This document shows positions 55,012-64,000 of a DNA stretch of 64,000 bases, piece by piece. Positions within the stretch are counted from its first letter, which is position 1. Every line of letters begins with the position of its first letter. The DNA is taken from contig NC_055990.1 in assembly GCF_018446385.1 (NCBI RefSeq), forward strand, positions 132,878,996 to 132,942,995, read 5' to 3'. Below the pieces are notes generated by a model. That model saw only the letters and a list, made by a program, of their open reading frames with translations. It was not told where the DNA came from and ran no database searches. This DNA comes from Zingiber officinale (Eukaryota; Streptophyta; Magnoliopsida; Zingiberales; Zingiberaceae). The translations under genes were made by a program, and so were the position numbers.

Positions 55012-56825
55012 GTGTTGGCCATTTTCATATCACGTGGCACATCAAATTAATTAAGATTGAAACTCATTGCAACTAAAGACAAGCATTGTGGTATGAAGTC
55101 TCAAGTCATATTTTCCAAGGATAACTAGTGAGTGTGTGTTAAAATCTAGAATTAATTCAAATCGACTTATTACATCAACAAGGTCAATTATGCTTTTCCA
55201 TTCGATTCACATTGCAAATTGTATTTTTCTACCATCAAAGATTAAGATCAAGGAAAATTCATTCTCATCTAAACTTGATTAAACTCCACCTCATCAAGTT
55301 AACCACAATTAAATTCAGATTCTTAAATATCAACTCATCAAATGAGTTAATTCTTATGAATTCTGGTTAAATTCATAGAAATGAAGTGTTCAAACATTTA
55401 ATATGCACAAACACAGTAGCCATAAAATCTTCCATTACATACATGAATTGAGCATTCATTATACAAGCATGCTCAAAGTACAAAGATTGAATGTAAAGAT
55501 CAAGGAATTTCCAACTAATAACCGAATCTAACAATCTAGCTATAACAGAATTTCAAGTTCAAGTTGAACATAAATTGCAAACTATTAAAACAATATTCGG
55601 ATTGTAGAACTCAAACAGAAATGAAATTGCAAAAGTATATCAGAAACAAAATTTCAGAAGTAAACTCAAACAGAACATGAAGTGGAAAATGCTAAACAAA
55701 GAATTAAGAGCAATCAAACAATCAGATTTTCAGATCTAAGCAAGTTCAAGAACAATTCAAAGACAAAGATAAAGAAAAATCAAACCTAAAAACATTCCAC
55801 ATCCAAACCCCGAGCTCCAACTGCTCCTCTCTGCCAAAACAGAGATGCTCTCGGAAACCTCCCCTCAAACACCCAACGAACAATAATCAAGCTTTTAACT
55901 ATTACCAGGTGACGCTCACAGATCCGAGAAACCTCCCTCTAAGCTCACACCAAACTGGTAACCTTATCAGCCAAAGATCAAAGCTCAGATTATGAAAATT
56001 GCAATTCAGATCAGTTGATCAAATCGATCCAGTTTCGCTGTGAAATGAAGATCGAAAGAGGATCAGAAACTCCAAGAAACCTCCCTCTAAGCTTTGTTGA
56101 ATGCGAATAACGCTGATCAGGAACCTCCCTCGATCAGGTATGCGGCGGTGAAACAAAATCAGAATCGCAGCTGAAGAAACCTCCCTTCTGCCACTCTCTG
56201 CTCTCGGAGGATGAACGCCGGCTGCTCGAAATTGCTGTCGGAGAAGAAAGGCTGCTCTCGGATCTGGAATTGTGGAACGGAGCCTCGGCGTCACGGAGAA
56301 GAAGACGAAGGTGAACAGTGATCGCGAAAATACCGAGCCCAGGGAAGCACTGTAGCTTCTCACGCTATTTAAATCAACCTCACATCTGATCCAATGGCTG
56401 AGAATGCTCGGAGCTAGATCAACGGTGAAAGATAACCTAAAATCCGATCCAAAGGCCCTGATCTTCATCTACGGTCCAGATCTACTCCTTATTAGGTTGG
56501 ATGGTCCGGATCTTCAATGGATGGTGTAGATCTGCTCCAATCTTAAATGAATGGCTACAATTATTCTGGAGCTTGATCGTCTCGTTAAAACTCCGATCCG
56601 AGCACAAATTTGGTTCAAATTCATCCCAGTCCAAGAACCTTTGATGCCTACAAAATAACAATCAAATATTAGCATCAAATAAATCCATAATATAATAATT
56701 TACATTTAAGCCCAAAATCGATACAATGCATAAAAATGTGATGTAAATATGGGTTCTATCTATAAAAACTACATAAAACCATGAATGAATGAATGAAAAT
56801 AGTGTAATAAAATCATGGTTATCAA
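55012..56825 (-). repeat. Candidate LTR of a decayed gypsy-type element
   Basis: Left edge TGTTGGCCATTTTC. Right edge, on the minus strand, TGATAACCATGATTTT, directly preceded by a purine tract (AGTGTGGGGGAATT, 56826-56839 on the minus strand). A minus-strand TATTTAAAT box lies near 56372-56364. The motif AAACCTCCCT recurs five times (55853-56188). The partner LTR and duplication were not identified, so both borders are tentative. Confidence 0.35.
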
Positions 56826-56839
56826 ATTCCCCCACACTT

Positions 56840-59800
56840 ACTCTTGAACGTCTCGTGCAAGTCAAGAAAAATTAAAAATCCTACTTAAATCACACCCCCT
56901 AACAAATTTCTAAACATGATTAGAAAATAAAGAAAGTAAACCATCTAAGATTATCACATTCCAAAATCTCTAGTATTCATGGACTTAAAACTTTACTCTT
57001 GGTTAACAACATAATAATTTCCATCTATCATGAGTAAATTGAAATTGATTTCACACTAAAAACCTCACAAGATAGAGTTTTTGTGACCCTCATCCTATTC
57101 ACATGTAATCACAAAAAAAAAAAAAAAAAATGGAGGGCACTCATGCTACTTGTGTTTCTTGCCCTATCATATGCTTGCTTATCTTCTACTCTCTACCATG
57201 ATCATGGATACAAATCACAATATGAAGGTTAATCATGGAAAAGAAAATGTAAGGATATGAATTAAGTGCACATCAAGGCATTAGTTGCAAGAAAATATAA
57301 GAAAAGAAAGAATTAACTCAAATAAAAGAAAAGAAAGAAAGATTTAGCTTTAGTGGAAAACATGGATACAAAGAATGCTATATAATTGAGTACTTGGCCA
57401 TACTTCCCTCTTTCTCTTCTTCCTTACTCTCCTACAATTGCATATCCAATGATTCCTCAATTCAATACTTAGCCTTCCCAAAATTTGACACACATTAGTA
57501 GAACTTAACCTTCATTGCATTTGTTTCCTTCTTGTTTTAGCTGTAGAACTCATTGTACACTTCCCTTTTAATTGTTTCTTTCAAGTTCTAACTAATGCTC
57601 CTACTAATCCTTGAACTCTAAGGCTTTTCCTTCTAAATTTTGACCATTTGTTTCACCTTGCATCACTGACCATTGCAAAATCTTCACTTCTAAATTTCAG
57701 AATTTCATCATCTGTTATGATGTCAATTTAAACCTTCTTGTTCTCTAATTGTGCATTCAATCAATGAGACAACTTGGATCATACCTTACCTCCCCCACAC
57801 TTAAATCTGTGTCCGTCTCGGACAAACCAAATAGAGCACACTAAATTTAGTAGCCTACTTATATCACTGATCTTAATTCAAATTCTCGGATTAAGTATCA
57901 AGATTTGGAATTCCAAGTCATTTTATCCTGAAGATTGAATAGTTGAACTTGTCAATGTCCCTCATTTAGCACTTAATCAGTAAAAACTTGAATTCAATCT
58001 TCTTTTTGATCAGAACATCAATTATAAGATTAGTACAGCTGCTGATCAGTGAGTACATTTTAGTTCTGTCCACTTAATTTGTGTCCCTATTTTGTATCAA
58101 CTTCTCAGTCCAAAAATCTTAGAAACTCTGGATAAACTAGATTAGCATTTACAAGACAAGAACAACATCCAGACTTCAATTTTTCAAGTGATAAGCTTGC
58201 TCTAAAAACCAATTAACATAGCAACTGCAGGTTTCCTGAATTTCCTGTACAGTTTCTAAATTTTATATCAACTCATCATCGTCTATCCTCTAAAAATTCT
58301 AATTTCTTTACATCTAGCCTTTTAAGATCCTTATCAAATCATCCTCCAAAGATTTCTGAATTTTAGCAACTTAAACTTGCTACAACTCATTTTCCAAAAT
58401 GCAGAAATGCTTCATTCAGTTTTCAGCCAGCACAAATTTAGATTTCTGCAAAATTCTATAGAGTTTCAGATTTCAATCTCTGATTTCATAAATCAGATTT
58501 AGACCTTTCAAAAGGCTGCTCGGGAACATTCATCAACATTGGCACATAAACTCAGCCCACTATCTTCAGAGTTGGAATTGCAATGTCACTTCAACTCAAC
58601 TTTTCAGCTTGTTGCTGCAATGAAGTATCAATTTCAATCCTCAACATTTAGACTTCTCAAACCTTTCCTTCATTATAACTTGTAGCTATTTCTATATTAG
58701 CTGGAAAATGATTCCATCTATGATTTGAAACCAATAGATTAAATTCACATAGATTTAAAGTAAACTGTTCTCAGCTTTCATCTCTTCACTGCTTTTAGTA
58801 TCAATTGGCTGACATCATTTCCATTTATTTCTTTTAAAACCTTATAATACCATCAGGAATGCTTCTTGAATTGAATGACAATCACTAATCGAAGTTCAAA
58901 TCCTGCTCCTTGATCAGGTTCTCAACAACAGATCCATGTTTCAACAGCTTACAGATTAACATTTCAGTAGCTATGTAGGTATGTGCTTTTAGTATCAATT
59001 GGCTGACATCATTTCCATTTATTTCTTTTAAAACCTTATAATACCATCAGGAATGCTTCTTGAATTGAATGACAATCACTAATCGAAGTTCAAATCCTGC
59101 TCCTTAATCAGGTTCTCAACAACAGATCCATGTTTCAACAGCTTACAGATTAACATTTCAGTAGCTATGTAGGTATGTTACATGAAGAATTCTCTTGCCA
59201 AGAATAGAACACAGCAATAACCAAATTAACCAACATTTGTTACTGAAAATACAAGATCTTTACTTAAGTTTCTCAATGATTTGAAGCCTGCTGATAAAAG
59301 TTGGCACACACTTGATATAACTCAAAAACTAAAAATCTATTTTTCACCTCACTGTTTTAAGTATCAAGTTTTACCCTTTCTTTCTTCTTTTCAGCTTCAA
59401 TGATGCCATCTTCAAGTGCTTCATGAGTGGAATAGTAATAAAATTTTGAATCTTGATCCATAATGATCAAATTTCTAGCAGATAAACATTACTGCTTCTA
59501 CAGAGAAACTGTTTGCAGTTTCAAATAGCAGCTTCTAGAATTCAGCAAGTTTAAGAATCTACTTCTTCACTGTTTTGAGCACCTTGATTCCATCCAGTAG
59601 ATTTGTGGAGAATTGGAAAAGATGTAAACAAGATTTACTTCTGAGAATACAAGAGTTTCAATTAATTTCCCAATGATTTAAAGGCTAGTAAAGAAATATT
59701 GGTACTCATTTGATACTCAATTAAACTGAATTATGTTTCCTTTCTTGCTGCCCTTATTGCATTCTTTTCAACTTCAAATGGTTCAAATATTTTACTTGCC

Positions 59801-60395
59801 AAACTTATAAAGTTCCTGATCAAACTTGACAATTTAGTCTCCGTAATGAACTTAATTCCATTATGTTTTGATCATTCGAACAACCTTGATCTCTAAACAA
59901 GCTCATCTTTTCATTTCTGAATTCTTACAACTGAATGGTAAAGTTTCTATTCTTGAAGTTCTTCTGTGCATTTGATTACTAAAGCATTTTTGCATCAATC
60001 CCTGATTCTGTTCATAGCAACAACCAAATAGAAAATGCAATCTGGTACAACTCCACAAATCCAAAACCTTATTCTGCAAAATTCCAGCTCCAACAACATT
60101 TCTACTTTTCTGTTTCAGACATGGTACAACTCATGGGCAGCCCCTCCAACAGAATTTTTAGATTTTTGCATTTCAAAACCTTCTTCAACATGTTTTTGAA
60201 TAATTCAAAAATATCACCAAAGTAACAATTTTCAGAATTCAAGTCTATTTAAGCTTGCTTTATACATGAATAAGCTCAAGGAATGATTCTATTTAGCATT
60301 GCAATCTTAAGAGGTTGGATTTAAAACCTTGCTATTCAAAAACAGAATTATCAGGTGGCTCAAGAAATCCTTCACAAAACAACCATTTAATAATT
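56840..60395 (-). other. Long non-coding region, probably retroelement 3' untranslated DNA
   Basis: 3.5 kb with no frame of note on either strand. CCCCCACACTTA appears at 56829 and again at 57792, each followed by a GTC(T/C)CG phrase. An A18 run lies at 57113-57130. Composition is dominated by TTCA/TGAA words. It contains the 194-bp tandem duplication described separately. Confidence 0.4.
58791..59178. repeat. 194-bp tandem duplication
   Basis: 58791-58984 (GCTTTTAGTATCAATTGGC ... TAGGTATGT) is repeated at 58985-59178 with one visible change (CTTGATCAGG against CTTAATCAGG). No duplication outside these two units was noticed. Confidence 0.95.
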
Positions 60396-61045
60396 GTTGG
60401 ATCGAGACGCGCTAGAGGGGGGGGGGGGGAATAGCGCTCGCGGCTAATTCGTTGGATTCGTAAAATTATCGGAGTTTAAATCACGCAGTGGAAAAGAAAA
60501 ATAAACACAGAGACACAGGATAATTTACTTCGTTCGGAGCCTAGATCGACTCCTACTCGAAGGTCCGCGATCCTTGATCGCTTTCCGTGGGCAACAACTA
60601 TAAGCTCATAAAAACTATTACAAACTAATTACAATTCAAAGCAGTAAAAAGATTATACTGACAACAAAAGACTAAATCTGAAGCTCTGGATTGTCGGGGT
60701 GTCGTTGCAGCACTTCGGGATCGTCTTGTAGGCAGCTTGTAGTAGAAAGATCGCTTGGAAGAAGATATATTGAGCTGTTGGTCAAAATCCTCTTATAAAG
60801 GGTGTTCAAGGCGCCTCCATCAGGCTCCAAGGCGCCTTGAATCCCTAAGTATTATCCCGTAAATAATTCTGCGATGAAACTTTGACCGCTGCCTCTTATC
60901 CAGCTTAAGGCGCCTTCATCAGTGTCCAAGGCGCCTTGAGCTTCCTTCAAGGCACCTCCAACCCTTCTAGACAGCTAGCTTCGGCTCGCACCCGAGGCGC
61001 CTCCAAGCTCCATGGAGGCGCCTTGGACACTGTTCATCCGAAGTT
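60396..61045 (-). repeat. Truncated minus-strand LTR, inverted partner of 61046-62268
   Basis: Begins TGTTGGATCGAGACGCGC and is the reverse complement of about 61618-62268, ending where that LTR's ATGAACAGTGTCCGAGG would begin. A minus-strand TATA-like TATAAGA lies at 60797-60791, with GGCGCC palindromes just upstream (60808-61030). It was cut at AAGTT|TGTTGG by insertion of the plus-strand element. Confidence 0.82.
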
Positions 61046-62268
61046 TGTTGGTGCGGGAAGCATCCGACGATCGAACCTAAGTTTTGATAATGGCAAAGGA
61101 TTCAAAGTTAAGGTGCTTTGTTTTCTGACAGCTTTTGCTGAGTGTTTCAGGAAAGTCCTAACTGCGGTTAGGCAAGGTAAAACCCTAGGGGGTGGTAACC
61201 CTAGGTCATAGGGGGTGGTAACCCTATGCGGAAAGTCTTGGCAGGACGATGGCTTCAGGCAAAAGTCCTAGGGGGTGGTAACCCTAGGTGGAAAGTCCTG
61301 GTGTCGCGAACCAGGTGAAAGTCTGAACTGGCCGGTGAAGCGGATGTTCAGCAGAAAGTCCGGAAGCATCGAGTGCCGAGCAAAAGTCCAGTCGATCTGG
61401 AGGATCGTACTGGCAAGTGGAGTAGGTGAGGACGCGTTCCCCGTAGAGGGAACAGTAGGCGTCGGGTCGACCTAGGGTTTCCGGTGGGAAACCTGAAGTC
61501 AGACCCGGACAGTTCGAAGGCTGTCAAAACTTTTTATTCATTATGTTTCTGTGCTAACTTTGTTTTGCAGGGTATGTGTTTGGGACTAACACATTTTGCA
61601 GAAACAAAGGGGCAAGTTACAACTCGGATGAACAGTGTCCGAGGCGCCTCCATGGAGCTTGGAGGCGCCTCGGGTGCGAGCCAGGAAAAGGCCAGCGCAG
61701 CAGACTGGAGGCGCCTTGAATGGAGTTCAAGGCGCCTTGGACCGGAGGTTGAAGGCGCCTTGGATAGGCTGAAGGCGCCTTGAACCAGATAGAGTTCGAC
61801 CAGGTCAGTGCTGATCCACGCGGGTGACTCGGCTCGTTCAAGGCGCCTTGGTGAACAGTATAAGGCGCCTTGAACCCCCTTTTCGACAAGCAGCTTCAAA
61901 TATCTTCTTCCAAGTGAACTATCTTCTTCCAAGCTGCCTACGAGACGATTCAGAAGTGTTGCAACGACACCCCGACAACCCGGAGCTTCAGATTTAGTCC
62001 TTTGTTGTCGGTATAATCTTTTACTGCTTTGAACTGTAATTAGTTTGTAATAGTTCTTACGAGCTTATAGTTGTTGCCCACGGAAAGCGATCAAGGATCG
62101 CGGGCCTTCGAGTAGGAGTCGATCAAGGCTCCGAACGAAGTAAATCCTCCTGTCTCTGTGTGCTTGCTTTCTTATTTTCCGCTGCGTTTTAATTACTCGA
62201 GTGTTTTCCGAAAAACGAGATAGCCGCGAGCGCTATTCACCCCCCCTCTAGCGCGTCTCGATCCAACA
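61046..62268 (+). repeat. 5' LTR of a SIRE-like copia element
   Basis: TGTTGGTGCGGGAAG to GATCCAACA, followed two bases later by the primer binding site TGGTATCAGAGCGGGG (62271-62286). U3 has three copies of AGGGGGTGGTAACCCTA (61186-61290), each next to GAAAGTC words. An AAGGCGCCTTG palindrome array covers 61627-61875. The element continues to the window end, so its 3' LTR and duplication cannot be checked (candidate left duplication AAGTT, 61041-61045). Confidence 0.85.
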
Positions 62269-62270
62269 AT

Positions 62271-62286
62271 TGGTATCAGAGCGGGG
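62271..62286 (+). promoter_or_regulatory. Primer binding site of the SIRE-like element
   Basis: TGGTATCAGAGCGGGG, complementary to the 3' end of initiator tRNA-Met, two bases downstream of the LTR edge. Confidence 0.9.
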
Positions 62287-62529
62287 TCATTTTGAATTGG
62301 TGCAACCACCTTTCAAAACAAATTTTTCGCAGTTTTTTTTATTTTCGGAGTCGAATTAGAATTTAGCCTTATAGCTATATTCTAATTTTTGTTTCCCTCG
62401 AATCGACTTTTGCTCGAAGTAGGTGCAACACCACTCGAGTTCGTTTTTATTATTCTTTATTCCAGCACTACTAATCCAAGACTTAGTCTTGGAACATATT
62501 CTGTTGTTTTCTTTTGTTACATATTATAA

Positions 62530-64000
62530 ATGGCCCAACAAGAGGGTTTCAGCATTGTACGTCCCCCGCTATTCTCCGGAGAGGATTTTGGCTACTGGAA
62601 GGGAAGAATGGAAACGTATCTAAAGATACAATTCAAAACGTGGATGATCATAAAGACGGGACTGAAACTGCCAATCGATGACGACGGCAAAACTACACCC
62701 TGCGAGAAGTGGGACGCTTCTTTAATAAAAAAGGTGGAAGCCAACGCCAAAGCTACCTGCACCCTCCAGTGTGGTCTTACCAAGGAAGAACTCAACAGAG
62801 TTGGCCCGTTCTCCTCTGCAAAGGAGCTCTGGGAAAAGCTCATCGAACTCCATGAAGGCACTGACGACACCAAGGTAAGTAAAAGAGATCTTTTGCTTAA
62901 TAAATTATATAATCTAAAAATGCAGGAAGGCGAAACGGCGAGTTCTCTTCACGCGAGAATACAAGACATCCTTAACTCTCTTCACGGAATTGGCCAAAAG
63001 ATAGAAAATCGGGACATAATAAGGTATGCCCTAAACTCGTTTCCAAGGAATACATTGTGGGCATCAATGGTAGATGCCTACAAAGTTTCCAAGGATTTAT
63101 CTTCTTTAAAACTAGATGAACTTTTTAGTGAATTTGAACTTCATGAGCAGACTAATGCACAGCCTACCGAGAAAGGTATTGCGTTGGTTGCAGGTACAAG
63201 CCGAACCCGGGAACCGAGACCACGACGGAGAACCGAACCAGCATCGGAAGCTGAACCAGACTCTGACGATGAAGAAGGTGACATTACAACCGAGCTGGTA
63301 AACCTCGTGAAGAAGCTCTACAAGACGAAAGGATTCGACAAAAGAGATCTAAAGAAGGCAGTAAAATCAAAGGAAGGCCCATAAAATACAAAGATGAAGT
63401 TTGAAGTTACATGCTACGGGTGTAACCAAAAAGGGCACATCAAAACCAACTGCCCTAACCTGAAGGAGGTCAAAAAGCAAAGAAGGAAAAAGGTTCTTAA
63501 GGCAACATGGGACGAATCTTCATCGGAGGACGACGACGACGAGCTCGAACAAACAAGTCTACTCGCATTAATGGCCCGGGACCAAGTCGTTGAATATGGA
63601 TGCGAGAGCGAGTCTGAGGCAGAGTCCGAGCAAAGCCACGGATCCGTATCCGTTTCCGAAGGACCAGACCCGCTGTAAGTATCTCCCGGTTGAACATTTT
63701 AGTTAGCTATTTATTGCGCAAATTAGCTAAGTCAAACCTGAAAGTAAAGTCACTTCTAAAGGAAGTAAGTGTCCTTAAAGAAGTGGCTGACACCAAACCC
63801 TCACCTGACCAGAGTCAGACTGAATTTCCAACTCAAGTTCAAAAACTTGAGGAAGAAAATTCAAGTCTAACAAATCAGGTTAAAGATTTAGAAAATACCT
63901 TAGAACGGTTTACTTTGGGCTCCAAGAATTTGAACTTGATTCTTGGGACACAAAGAGCCGTCTATAACAGAACTGGGCTGGGATACAAAAGTAAATATAG
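62530..64000 (+). pseudogene. SIRE-like copia gag, partial at the window end
   Basis: Starts MAQQEGFSIVRPPLFSGEDF and keeps FGYWKGRMETYLK (amino block), then the UBN2-type capsid region with AKELWEKLIELHEGT, KRDLLLNKLYNLKMQEGETA and IQDILNSLHGIG. A TAA at 63382-63384 interrupts the frame after about 284 codons. The same frame then continues with the zinc knuckle CYGCNQKGHIKTNC, an acidic EESSSEDDDD-like stretch, and a second stop at 63676-63678. After a frame change a heptad-rich segment (VQKLEEENSSLTNQVKDLEN) runs to the window edge. The domain order matches SIRE/Maximus Gag. Only two stops over 1.4 kb make it the least decayed coding region of any retroelement here. Confidence 0.85.

Noticed and set aside
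56019..56468. 149-codon minus-strand frame
   Set aside because: Lies within a candidate LTR near a TATA-like box. Its peptide matches nothing I recognise and spans the repeated AAACCTCCCT motif.
1..64000. tRNA, rRNA or snoRNA genes
   Set aside because: No cloverleaf with A and B boxes or rRNA signature was noticed. The TGGTATCAGAGC hits are retroelement primer binding sites, not tRNA genes.

Overview
The window is nuclear DNA of a flowering plant. The evidence is GT-AG introns, a plant receptor-like kinase, and LTR retrotransposons primed by initiator-tRNA-Met (TGGTATCAGAGC). A monocot is plausible, but the sequence does not settle it. Most of the 64 kb is nested transposable-element DNA; only two genes look intact.

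Left block, 1-26890. An old copia-type element E0 (minus strand, 5' LTR 23761-25714) has its gag start split by two full LTR elements lying side by side. E1 (190-16787, TSD GGTAG) is a decayed Ty1/copia element. Its 3' LTR holds a related solo LTR (732-3328), and its gag-protease junction holds a 5.8 kb CACTA DNA transposon (7624-13434, TSD ACC). The CACTA element has captured exons of two unrelated host genes, an amidohydrolase and an EXECUTER-type chloroplast protein, fused inside one exon. E2 (16797-23684, TSD GATGC) is a gag-only copia derivative without pol. The E0 LTR itself carries a plus-strand solo LTR (24198-25242, TSD GAAGG). Older gag and LTR debris follows.

Middle block, 26891-43317. 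This contains a ~119-bp tandem repeat, unrecognised low-copy sequence, a solo LTR (28597-30266, TSD GAAAA), a hAT-like element (30688-32900), 3 kb of AT-rich intergenic DNA, and the two genes. One is a 200-residue protein with a C-terminal CxxC-CxxC module and a DLN tail (36352-37047, plus). The other is a PERK-type receptor-like kinase in nine exons (40901-38586, minus). An 800-bp inverted-repeat element with a GC-rich palindromic core (41469-42268) lies upstream of the kinase, between identical 55-bp direct repeats and AT microsatellites.

Right block, 43318-64000. A Ty3/gypsy integrase remnant is split by a complete copia element E3 (43653-52741, TSD CATGG) with two similar 1.83-kb LTRs and many premature stops. 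Next come a Tourist-like MITE (53543-53759), a long non-coding stretch resembling a decayed gypsy element, and an inverted LTR pair. The right LTR of that pair belongs to a plus-strand SIRE-like copia element whose gag runs off the window.

Two patterns stand out. The first is the CACTA element carrying a frame-preserving amidohydrolase/EXECUTER chimera. The second is that several LTR families with little other resemblance each carry a private array of short palindromes (GATCGGTC-, GTCGAC-, GGTCGACC- or GGCGCC-cored) on the U3 side of the TATA box.
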